Origin: JAJFFW01 sp038531315
GTDB taxonomy: Bacteria; Pseudomonadota; Alphaproteobacteria; Caulobacterales; Parvularculaceae
Assembly: GCA_038531315.1 (NCBI GenBank)
Contig: JBCBBT010000030.1
Coordinates: 1-39,261, forward strand
Length of the DNA: 39,261 nucleotides
Direction: 5' to 3'
In this document: positions 8,571 through 15,807 of the stretch, piece after piece
Position numbering within the stretch: the stretch's first letter is position 1
Layout of the letters: each line of letters opens with the position of its first letter
Translations under genes and position numbers: made by a program
Notes under the pieces: model-generated
Told to the model about the DNA's origin: nothing
Database searches by the model: none
The model's input: the letters and a program-made list of their open reading frames with translations, nothing else

Positions 8571-8584
8571 GATTCTGCTGAGTC
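8571..8584 (+). promoter_or_regulatory. Two GANTC (CcrM) methylation sites in the ftsB leader
   Basis: GATTC (8571-8575) and GAGTC (8580-8584) both match GANTC, the recognition site of the cell-cycle methyltransferase CcrM, and fall between the CtrA-type box and the ftsB start. Confidence 0.5.
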
Positions 8585-8602
8585 GGTAGGGGCTTACGCA
8601 GA

Positions 8603-8941
8603 ATGATCAACGTAAAACGATTCGTCCTGGACGTTGTGCTTCCGGCATTAATCGCATGCTGGGTGGCGTCGATCGCCTATGGCGCGATTTCGGGCGTCTC
8701 GGGATATGGCGCCGTGGCGGAGTTGAAGAAAGAGCGCGCAGACCGTCAGGCCGAACTCGACGCCTTGATCGACCGCCGGCTTGTGTTGGGGCGCCGCGCC
8801 GACATGCTCAATCCCTCGCAACTCGATCTGGATATGGTGGAGGAGAGGATCCGGGTGGTCCTTGGCTACGCGCATCAAGATGATGTCATTCTCCCGCAGG
8901 ACGAATTGCAGCGCCTGATTGAAGCGGAGAAAGGCGATTAA
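8603..8941 (+). CDS. ftsB: FtsB/DivIC-family septum formation initiator
   Basis: Small bitopic division protein of 112 residues. One membrane segment at about residues 8-30 (VVLPALIACWVASIAYGAI) is followed by a coiled-coil-like stretch (VAELKKERADRQAELDALID) and the conserved end of the family (RADMLNPSQLDLDMVEERIR, then VLGYAHQDDVIL). By family knowledge it acts with FtsL and FtsQ in the divisome. Its position between eno and pdhA matches other alphaproteobacteria. A CtrA-type box and two GANTC sites lie directly upstream, suggesting cell-cycle control. The upstream TTACGCAG is a poor Shine-Dalgarno, but the ATG at 8603 gives the expected short cytoplasmic N-terminus. Confidence 0.88.
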   Translation: MINVKRFVLDVVLPALIACWVASIAYGAISGVSGYGAVAELKKERADRQAELDALIDRRLVLGRRADMLNPSQLDLDMVEERIRVVLGYAHQDDVILPQDELQRLIEAEKGD

Positions 8942-9035
8942 GCAATTTCTGGTAAGGCTTTTGGGCCGCTCGCCCCGGCCTTGTCGCACGCCGGCGCGGG
9001 GCGTAGAACAAAGCGCCCAATGCGAGGAACAGAAA

Positions 9036-10037
9036 ATGCCGTCAGCTGACGCCAGCGCCACCGCCAACAGCAATCTTTCCGCCACATCCGAAGAATTGCT
9101 GACCTATTACCGCGACATGATGCTGATCCGCCGCTTTGAAGAAAAGGCCGGCCAGCTCTACGGCATGGGAAAGATTGGCGGCTTTTGTCATCTCTATATT
9201 GGCCAGGAAGCGGTGGTCGTCGGCGTTGAAGCCGTCAAGAAAGAGGGCGATCAGACCATCTCCGGCTACCGCGATCACGGCCATATGCTGGCCTGCGGCA
9301 TGGACCCGAAAGGGGTCATGGCCGAGCTCACCGGCCGTGAAGGCGGTTACTCAAAGGGCAAGGGCGGCTCCATGCACATGTTCTCCAAGGACAAGGAGTT
9401 CTACGGCGGCCACGGCATCGTCGGCGCGCAGGTGCCGCTTGGCGCAGGCCTCGCTTTCGCCAACCGCTATCGCGGCAATGACAATGTCAGCCTGACTTAC
9501 TTCGGAGACGGGGCGTCAAATCAGGGTCAGGTTTTCGAAGCGATGAACATGGCGCAGCTCTGGAAGCTGCCGGTCATATTCATTATCGAGAACAATCAGT
9601 ATGCGATGGGAACAAGCGTCAAGCGTTCGCATTCCGAAACTCATCTTTATCGCCGCGGCGCCTCGTTCGGCATCCCGGGGATGGAAGTCGACGGCATGGA
9701 CGTCATTGCGGTGCGTGAAGCGGCGCGCGAGGCGGTTGATCACGCGAGGGCGGGCGACGGGCCTTATGTCCTTGAAATGAAAACCTACCGCTATCGCGGC
9801 CACTCAATGTCGGATCCGGCGAAATACCGGACCCGCGAAGAAGTCGATGACGTCCGCGAACACAATGACCCGATCAAAAGATGCGAACAGCGCATCTTCG
9901 ACGGCGGCTTCGCTGACGAAGCGGCCCTCAAAGCGATCGACAAGGAGATCAAAGCGCAGGTCAAGGAAGCCGCAGACTTTGCGCTGGAAAGCCCGGAACC
10001 CGCGCCGAAAGAACTCTATACGGATGTTGTCGCCTGA
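9036..10037 (+). CDS. pdhA: Pyruvate dehydrogenase E1 component, alpha subunit
   Basis: Thiamine-diphosphate enzyme subunit that, with E1 beta, decarboxylates pyruvate in the pyruvate dehydrogenase complex. It has 333 residues. Visible are RRFEEKAGQLYGMGKIGGFC, the TPP-binding GDGASNQGQ...NNQYAMG, and the phosphorylation-loop-like YRYRGHSMSDPAKYRTREEV, all typical of E1 alpha of the PDH type. The ATG at 9036 follows GCGAGGAAC; the open frame extends up to 8919 but would overlap ftsB. It is unusual that no pdhB follows: the next gene is convergent and starts a pilus block, so E1 beta and E2 must be encoded elsewhere. Confidence 0.93.
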   Translation: MPSADASATANSNLSATSEELLTYYRDMMLIRRFEEKAGQLYGMGKIGGFCHLYIGQEAVVVGVEAVKKEGDQTISGYRDHGHMLACGMDPKGVMAELTGREGGYSKGKGGSMHMFSKDKEFYGGHGIVGAQVPLGAGLAFANRYRGNDNVSLTYFGDGASNQGQVFEAMNMAQLWKLPVIFIIENNQYAMGTSVKRSHSETHLYRRGASFGIPGMEVDGMDVIAVREAAREAVDHARAGDGPYVLEMKTYRYRGHSMSDPAKYRTREEVDDVREHNDPIKRCEQRIFDGGFADEAALKAIDKEIKAQVKEAADFALESPEPAPKELYTDVVA

Positions 10038-10058
10038 GGTTTGTTCTGAGGCGTGTTC

Positions 10059-10634
10059 TCAAGGGTCTTGCGGCGGATAAGGAATACGCGGCACGAAGCG
10101 GGGCGAGCGCACCGCGTAATAGTGATAGCTGCGCTGAAAATTGCCGACGGCGCGTGCGATCGGCGGCGTATACTTAAAGGTCAACTCTGAAAGAATAATT
10201 GTCTCGTTATTGCGAACGAACAATTGTTGTTCAGCTGGCGGCGTATATGTTGAGCCGTCAGGCTCCTGCGTCATGTTCTTCGCCACGCTCCACAACACCG
10301 TGAAGTCGCCATTGTTCTCCCGCTGCAGGCTCGTGATGCGAAGCCCGACCGGGGCTTGCGAGCCGAAATCGTCGAGGATGGCTATCGCCGCCGCATAGAC
10401 AATATCGCGCTGTGTGTCGTCCATGGCGTTGACCCTGGAAACAAGGTCCGCCTGTGCGTTTACGGCCGTGACCGCCTGCGACGTTGCGCGGTGGAGATTG
10501 ATCATTTCCACGGAGCCAAGCGTTATGGTCGTGAAAATTGGCGCGAGCATGGCAAATTCGAGCGCCGCCGATCCGCGCTGGTCGCCGAACGGTTTTTTCA
10601 GAAATGATCGAATGGATTTGATGATTTTTTTCAC
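10059..10634 (-). CDS. TadE-like pseudopilin-family protein (second of two)
   Basis: Protein of 191 residues with a basic N-terminus, the TadE signature GSAALEFAMLAPIF and a single hydrophobic helix (FAMLAPIFTTITLGSVEMI, residues ~27-45), followed by a periplasmic domain. TadE/TadF-type minor pseudopilins help assemble Flp/Tad pili. It starts at a GTG with GGAG eight bases upstream. The stop lies 21 bases from the convergent pdhA stop, and no clear terminator is seen between them. The gene is 41 bases downstream of another TadE-like gene on the same strand, so the two probably form one transcript. Whether it is TadE or TadF cannot be told by eye. Confidence 0.83.
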   Translation of the reverse strand: MKKIIKSIRSFLKKPFGDQRGSAALEFAMLAPIFTTITLGSVEMINLHRATSQAVTAVNAQADLVSRVNAMDDTQRDIVYAAAIAILDDFGSQAPVGLRITSLQRENNGDFTVLWSVAKNMTQEPDGSTYTPPAEQQLFVRNNETIILSELTFKYTPPIARAVGNFQRSYHYYAVRSPRFVPRIPYPPQDP

Positions 10635-10675
10635 AATGAAAGCTCCAGCACCGAAACAAGGACGACAGCCAGGGA

Positions 10676-11272
10676 TCAGTCGAAAGGCTCATTCCTGAAA
10701 ACCAGGGTTTCGGTAATACCGAAATAGCGGCCTTCAAGTTTGTCGAGACTGAGGCCTAGCCCGAAACCGGGCATAAAGATCGGCACCGTGACGCAAACTC
10801 GCGCGAACGTGATTTCATCAGACGCCGTTCTTTGAAAGGTAATCGCTGGTTCCGTACCGGGCGCTTCTGAGCCTGTGACGCACTGAACGTCGCCAGTCGG
10901 GACCGACGCAAAATTATCGACGCGCTCAAGTTGAACAGTGACGCTTTTGCGTGTGGCGCAATCGACGATGATCTTGACTTTGTCGCAAATCAAAACCTCA
11001 AACTCTTCTTGCGTGAGCGAGGCTTCTTGCGCTGAGCCGACACGCACCAAACGCGTGACGTCCGCTGTCGCATTGTCAACCATGCTCATGCGAATACTGA
11101 GCATGCCGAGTTCCAGAATGCCCAGGATAAACAGAAAAAACGGGAAGGCGATCAGCGCAAATTCAACCGCAGCCGCGCCATTATCGTCACGCAATGCATT
11201 ACGCTCTTGTACGATAGTACGCTTGGCTGTCGCCCGTCTGTTCACAAATTTTCTCAGAGTACTTTTCCGCAT
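10676..11272 (-). CDS. TadE-like pseudopilin-family protein (first of two)
   Basis: Protein of 198 residues with a long basic N-terminus, the TadE-family motif GAAAVEFALIAFPFF and one membrane helix (LIAFPFFLFILGILELGML, residues ~38-56). The rest is a predicted periplasmic domain with four cysteines (CDKVKIIVDC, VQCVTG, ARVCVTV) that could form disulfides. The ATG at 11272 is preferred; a GTG directly before it would add one residue. It is the promoter-proximal gene of the minus-strand pair and diverges from the TadG-like gene across an AT-rich 351-base spacer, which suggests coordinated control of the three. Confidence 0.84.
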   Translation of the reverse strand: MRKSTLRKFVNRRATAKRTIVQERNALRDDNGAAAVEFALIAFPFFLFILGILELGMLSIRMSMVDNATADVTRLVRVGSAQEASLTQEEFEVLICDKVKIIVDCATRKSVTVQLERVDNFASVPTGDVQCVTGSEAPGTEPAITFQRTASDEITFARVCVTVPIFMPGFGLGLSLDKLEGRYFGITETLVFRNEPFD

Positions 11273-11275
11273 CAC

Positions 11276-11623
11276 GCCATGCTTTCAGTGTCTTTTTGAC
11301 AAAACGCGATCGCGAACATCGTCGCTGAGCAGTTAATTTTTGGCTTTTGAGGATGGTAAAAACAGGTTCACCATAAAAAGTGCGGCTCTTTTTCTCTTGA
11401 AGAGAAATATTCACCGCGATTTTGCATGAAATTAAATCTAATTGCGCGCGCCGATTTATCCTTAATGCGCCGTTTTAATTGCCGAACCCGCATAGCCTAA
11501 AGGGTTTGCATTCGAATTTAGCCTTTCATCGTCAAGTTGAATTTACCATGCTGTTTAACGCGCCATAAATTCTGTGTGCGTAGCACGGGGTGTCACGTAG
11601 GCGGCTGCGTAGAGAGATTGAAA
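11276..11623. other. Divergent promoter region between tadE-like and tadG-like genes
   Basis: This is a 348-base AT-rich spacer with no credible gene. It holds a perfect 8-base inverted repeat (11391-11407), a near-match to a CtrA site, TTAA-N7-TAAA (11555-11569), and several AT-rich stretches that could be -10 elements. An open frame from a TTG at 11537 into the tadG-like gene is not used because the ATG at 11624 gives the normal N-terminus. Confidence 0.6.
11391..11407. promoter_or_regulatory. Operator-like palindrome in the tad divergent promoter
   Basis: TTTCTCTT (11391-11398), one G, then AAGAGAAA (11400-11407) is a perfect inverted repeat with a one-base centre. It has no following T-run, so it looks like an operator rather than a terminator. 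The regulator is unknown. Confidence 0.4.
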
Positions 11624-13609
11624 ATGGCGAATACAAAGCAATCAAGACGGCAAGCAAAACCATTCGGCCTCAACAAGGCGTCGGAGTTTTCCCGCGATGT
11701 CCGTGGGAATGTGATGATCCTGACGGGATTGCTGATCATTCCGTTATTGATTATCGCCGGCGGTGCGATCGACCTTATCCGCGCAACATCAGTGCGCAAC
11801 CAGCTCTATGAAGCGCTCGATGCGACGGCGCTTTCAGCCGGTAAGGCGAGCTCGCTGAACGATACCCAGTTACAGGCCTATGCGCAGAGCTTCTTCAATA
11901 CGGTGTTTCCGCCGCGCAGCGACTTGTCGATTTCGCCGATCGTTACGGTCAGAAACGAGGACGGCAACGTCAACGTGTCTGCGACCGTGGACATGCAAAA
12001 CTATATGCTGCCGCTTGCGAAACTGAACACATTTTCCATTGCGGCGACGACGGAGGTGACACGGTCGTTGATCGGCGTCGAAGTCGCCTTCGCCCTCGAC
12101 GTCACCGGTTCCATGGCCGGTGGAACAAAGATTGAGGACATGCGCGTCGCCGCGAAAGATGCGGTCGACATTCTCTACTCGTCAATTCCGCAGGGAACCA
12201 TTTCGACGACAGTTGATGGCGATCTGGATCGTTTGCGCTTGTCGCTGGTTCCGTTTGTTACGGCGGTGAACATCAAGAATGAGGAATACAATTCCAGCTG
12301 GATGGACGGGGCCGACGGCCGCGCTCCGCTGGCGCAATATCACGGGATCAATTTTCTCCACGTCCACAGCAACGGCAAGCCGGACGCCCGGGTGAAAGTC
12401 AATCACTTCGACCTGTTCAATTCTGTCGGCTCGAACGGTGTCGCTTGGGCGGGCTGCGTTGAGGCGCGTCCCGGCGCCCGGGATGTCACCGACGCACCGC
12501 CGGTTTCGACAGACGCGGACTCGCTTTGGGTCCCTTATTTCTGGCCTGATGAATATGACTGCATGAACGGTGCGTGCGGCAGCGACCGCGCAACGCATGT
12601 GTCCGCCGAGGCCGATACCGCGGGCAGGGATATTGCCTCGACAAGCGGCAAATACACAAACGCCAACCGCAACTTCGTTCAGGATCGTGAATTCACTGAA
12701 AAGACGGGTTCTGCGAAAACCAACTATGCGCTGTTTTTGAGCCGGATATTCAAGAACAACGGCGACGTTCGCAATGGCAACGGGCTCGGCACAAACCCCG
12801 GCCTTCCGCAGGACAGCGCCAACCGGACGCCGTTGCGCGCCTGGCTAAATGAGCGCGATATTGATGAGGCGGACGACGACGAATATCGGCTGCGGTCCTA
12901 CTATCCCGGTTTCTATAACTCTTCGACGAAGAAATATGTCGGCCGCTATGACCTGATTTCGTCGAGCGCTATTCAGGAGCCGAACCTCAATCTCAATCCG
13001 GCGACAACGACCGCAAGCAATAACGGCGTCAACACACGCGGTCCGAACCGGTCTTGCCCGCGTCCGCTGGTGCCGCTGGTAGACGATCGCGACCGCATTG
13101 ACGGCGAAATCGACGCGATGGAGCCGATCAATGAAGGCGGCACCAATATCGCCGCCGGTCTCGCCTGGGCGTGGCGCACGCTGTCGCCGGGCGAGCCGTT
13201 CACGGGCGGCGCTTCGTACGACAACGATCAGGTTCAAAAATACCTGATCCTGCTGACCGACGGCCAGAACATCGTTCGCTTTTCGACAACGCAGGATACG
13301 AGTTACAAGAGTGATTACTATCCATACGGCTTCCTGCGCGATGAACGTCTGGGTTCGGGGATTGATACAGTCAGCGAAGCGGAAGATGCGGTCGACAGCC
13401 GGGTGGTTTCGCTATGCTCGTCGATCAAAAACGAAGGCATCCGGATTTATACGATCGCGTTTGAGGTTTCCAATAACGACATCCGCACGATCCTGCGCAA
13501 CTGCGCCAGTGAGCCCAGTCTCGCCTATGATACGCGCGCGGGCGATGATCTCGCCGGTTCGTTCAGGCAGATTGCTGAAGACATCGCGAACCTCCATATT
13601 TCGCAGTAA
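11624..13609 (+). CDS. TadG-like pilus-assembly protein with von Willebrand factor A domain
   Basis: Protein of 661 residues. After a basic N-terminus comes the Tad-type segment DVRGNVMILTGLLIIPLLII (residues ~25-44, single membrane helix) and the N-terminal pilus-assembly domain (RNQLYEALDATALSAGK). A vWA domain begins around residue 150 with a modified MIDAS motif, DVTGSM near residue 159, and resumes near the C-terminus with YLILLTDGQN and IRIYTIAFEV. A long insertion between them carries several cysteines. The domain order matches TadG proteins of the Tad/Flp pilus system, thought to sit in the periplasm. The ATG at 11624 follows AGAGAG. A strong terminator follows the stop. No other tad/cpa genes are in the window. 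Confidence 0.88.
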   Translation: MANTKQSRRQAKPFGLNKASEFSRDVRGNVMILTGLLIIPLLIIAGGAIDLIRATSVRNQLYEALDATALSAGKASSLNDTQLQAYAQSFFNTVFPPRSDLSISPIVTVRNEDGNVNVSATVDMQNYMLPLAKLNTFSIAATTEVTRSLIGVEVAFALDVTGSMAGGTKIEDMRVAAKDAVDILYSSIPQGTISTTVDGDLDRLRLSLVPFVTAVNIKNEEYNSSWMDGADGRAPLAQYHGINFLHVHSNGKPDARVKVNHFDLFNSVGSNGVAWAGCVEARPGARDVTDAPPVSTDADSLWVPYFWPDEYDCMNGACGSDRATHVSAEADTAGRDIASTSGKYTNANRNFVQDREFTEKTGSAKTNYALFLSRIFKNNGDVRNGNGLGTNPGLPQDSANRTPLRAWLNERDIDEADDDEYRLRSYYPGFYNSSTKKYVGRYDLISSSAIQEPNLNLNPATTTASNNGVNTRGPNRSCPRPLVPLVDDRDRIDGEIDAMEPINEGGTNIAAGLAWAWRTLSPGEPFTGGASYDNDQVQKYLILLTDGQNIVRFSTTQDTSYKSDYYPYGFLRDERLGSGIDTVSEAEDAVDSRVVSLCSSIKNEGIRIYTIAFEVSNNDIRTILRNCASEPSLAYDTRAGDDLAGSFRQIAEDIANLHISQ

Positions 13610-13621
13610 CACGCATTAAAG

Positions 13622-13647
13622 AGCGCGCCCGACGGGCGCGCTTTTTT
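13622..13647 (+). terminator. Rho-independent terminator after the tadG-like gene
   Basis: Perfect arms AGCGCGCCC (from 13622) and GGGCGCGCT (from 13634) around a GAC loop, followed by T6. It ends the upstream transcript before the glycosyltransferase. Confidence 0.9.
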
Positions 13648-13730
13648 CTTTGTGCTCTGCTGCTTGCCTCCGGTCAGTAGCGCAGCCACACTAGGCGCCA
13701 GCGTCGCCATTAACGCACCGGCATTCATCC

Positions 13731-14864
13731 ATGCGCCTACTGCATATTTTTCCGACTTTCGCCATGGGCGGCCAACAACGCCGCATGGCACAAATCGCAA
13801 ACGCCCTCGCGCAGGGCGCACGGCATCGCGATGCAATCCACCATATCGTTTCATTAAACGGCGACCTCAGCGCCGCTTCATTATTGCGCGAAGGCGGCGT
13901 CCCATTTGAGACGACAGCGCTTGATCCGTCGCCATCGTCGCCGCTTGGCGTCATGCGGATCAAGACGCTGATTGAGGTGCTGCTCAAGAGCGCGCCAACA
14001 GTGGTGTGCACTTATAATTGGGGCGGCATAGAGGGGGTTCTTGCCAATCGGGCGTCGTTGCGGGCGCCGCATATTCATTATGAGGACGGGTTTGGCCCTG
14101 ACGAAAATCCCAACGAACAGAAGACGCGCCGCGTTCTCGCCCGCCGGCTCTTACTCTCGGGGACAACGATTGTCGTCCCGTCGAGAACACTGGAGCGCGT
14201 CGCGCGTTCTGTCTGGCGCCTGCCGGAAGAAAACGTGCGCTTCATCGCCAATGGCGTTGATATCGCGCGGTTCAGCGGCGACGTCCGCACGGACGCCGAT
14301 AACGACGCAGACAAAGACGCCGATGGCGGGACGGTCATCGGCGCCGTGGGCGCGCTGCGCGCTGAGAAAAATCATGCGGCTCTGTTGCGCGCCGCTGCGT
14401 CTCTGAAAATCAAGGCCGCCGTCGAAATCGTCGGCGATGGGCCGCTGCGCGATCCATTGAGAGCGCTTTGTACGTCATCAGGCCTCGATCCGGCGGCGGT
14501 GTTGACGGGCGAGACAACCGCGCCTGAAGAGGCCTATCGACGTTTTGATATATTCTGTTTGCCGTCGACGACAGAGCAGATGCCGCTGAGCCTGTTGGAG
14601 GCGATGGCCACCGGGCTCCCCGCGGTCGCCAGCGATGTGGGGGATGTCAAAGAGATGGTCGCCGCTGAAAATCACGCTTTCATCACGCCGCCCGGCGATC
14701 ATCAGGCGTTAATCGCGGCATTGCGCGCGCTCGCAGATGACAGGGAATTGCGCCAGCGGATCGGCCGCGCCAACGCGGAAAAAGCGCGCCGCGACTATGC
14801 GCTTGATCAGATGACGGACGCGCATCTTGATCTCATAACGCCAATGGCGAAGCCGCCTGGTTAA
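13731..14864 (+). CDS. Glycosyltransferase family 4 (GT-B fold)
   Basis: Protein of 377 residues starting MRLLHIFPTFAMGGQQRRMA, the glycine-rich N-terminal loop of retaining GT4 enzymes. Later motifs are IANGVDIARF, GAVGALRAEKNHAALLRAAA (donor phosphate-binding region), VEIVGDGPLRD and the E-X7-E signature EQMPLSLLEAMATGLPAVAS. It should transfer a nucleotide-activated sugar to a polysaccharide, lipid or protein; the acceptor is unknown. A short acidic repeat, DADNDADKDADG, interrupts the linker before the C-terminal domain. It faces an exosortase gene, and GT4 enzymes are frequent partners of exosortase/exopolysaccharide loci, so a role in surface glycan is plausible. No good Shine-Dalgarno precedes the ATG. 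Confidence 0.87.
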   Translation: MRLLHIFPTFAMGGQQRRMAQIANALAQGARHRDAIHHIVSLNGDLSAASLLREGGVPFETTALDPSPSSPLGVMRIKTLIEVLLKSAPTVVCTYNWGGIEGVLANRASLRAPHIHYEDGFGPDENPNEQKTRRVLARRLLLSGTTIVVPSRTLERVARSVWRLPEENVRFIANGVDIARFSGDVRTDADNDADKDADGGTVIGAVGALRAEKNHAALLRAAASLKIKAAVEIVGDGPLRDPLRALCTSSGLDPAAVLTGETTAPEEAYRRFDIFCLPSTTEQMPLSLLEAMATGLPAVASDVGDVKEMVAAENHAFITPPGDHQALIAALRALADDRELRQRIGRANAEKARRDYALDQMTDAHLDLITPMAKPPG

Positions 14865-14889
14865 CGAAGCGAACCGGCGCGAGGAGAGT

Positions 14890-15777
14890 TCAGTAAGAGC
14901 GGGCCAATGAGGGCCGCATCGCTGCGACAATGCTCAGCAAGAAGACAAAGACGGCGCCGTAAACAAGGATGCCGAACGCGGCGTGATCATTGACGCCTTG
15001 CCAGCCGCCGTCGCTCTTGATGGCGATCAAGATTATCAGAAAGACGCGGAAAGCGTTTGCGATAATTGCTACGGCCGCCGCCGTCATCACAATGCCGACG
15101 CGCCGCCGCCAGTTGTCCGTGACCAGCCATGAAAACAGACAAGCGAGCATCAGGCTCGCCATCAGGAACCGCAAACCTGCGCAGGCTTGCGCCACATGAA
15201 AGACGCCAACCGGGCTTGAAATCATGTGGCCGTCGCGCACCGCATCGGCGCCGACAACAAGCAGCAACTGAAAAGCGCCATAGGAAGCGATCGTTTGCAG
15301 AACAGGCAGGAGGCTGTCGCCGAACGGGATCATAAACATGGAAAAGGCGAGCGGAAATCGCCATGCGCGCGCCAGATGAGGACCGAAAATCAGGACAGCG
15401 CCGGTAATGAAGAGCAACGAGATAGCAGCATGCTGAAGAAGATTAACACTCCAGAACAATCCGGCCCCGTAGGCCGCAACGCCCGCAAGGAAGAGGGCCG
15501 CGGCTGGCGGCCAGATCTGCGGCGTCTGATGATCCCATGTCTTCCGTGTAATGACAATCATCATCAGGCTAAGCGGGATTGCGAGTGCACAATACCCGTA
15601 TGAGGCCGAGCCCCAAATCCGCACCATTGAAGAAACCCCTTGCGAGGTCAGCGCAGCTGTCGCGAGGCCGTAGGCGGTAAACAATCCCAGCGCGCGCCGC
15701 CACGCTGCGCCGTCCGTGCTCTCCGCTATCGCCTTTTGGGTTGTCATCTCGTTGATGTTCTCTTGGGGCCCTGTCAT
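14890..15777 (-). CDS. Exosortase (archaeosortase/exosortase-family membrane protease)
   Basis: Polytopic membrane protein of 295 residues with about eight hydrophobic helices. The exosortase triad is visible: Cys in VAQACAGLRFLMAS (~196), Arg in ANAFRVFLI (~243) and His in NDHAAFGILVYG (~264). By family knowledge exosortases cleave and anchor proteins with a C-terminal PEP-CTERM-like sorting signal, often in exopolysaccharide producers. There is no fused or adjacent EpsI domain, and no PEP-CTERM protein was found in the window. The ATG at 15777 is used; an in-frame ATG at 15747 is an alternative. The gene starts 31 bases after the end of acs on the same strand, so read-through from acs is possible. 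Confidence 0.85.
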   Translation of the reverse strand: MTGPQENINEMTTQKAIAESTDGAAWRRALGLFTAYGLATAALTSQGVSSMVRIWGSASYGYCALAIPLSLMMIVITRKTWDHQTPQIWPPAAALFLAGVAAYGAGLFWSVNLLQHAAISLLFITGAVLIFGPHLARAWRFPLAFSMFMIPFGDSLLPVLQTIASYGAFQLLLVVGADAVRDGHMISSPVGVFHVAQACAGLRFLMASLMLACLFSWLVTDNWRRRVGIVMTAAAVAIIANAFRVFLIILIAIKSDGGWQGVNDHAAFGILVYGAVFVFLLSIVAAMRPSLARSY

Positions 15778-15807
15778 TGCTGTCCCGCTTCGGGAAGCGC
15801 CGCCCGA

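Noticed and set aside
15786..15799. CGCTTC-GG-GAAGCG hairpin between acs and the exosortase gene
   Set aside because: Loop too short and no T-run on either strand; not a credible terminator.
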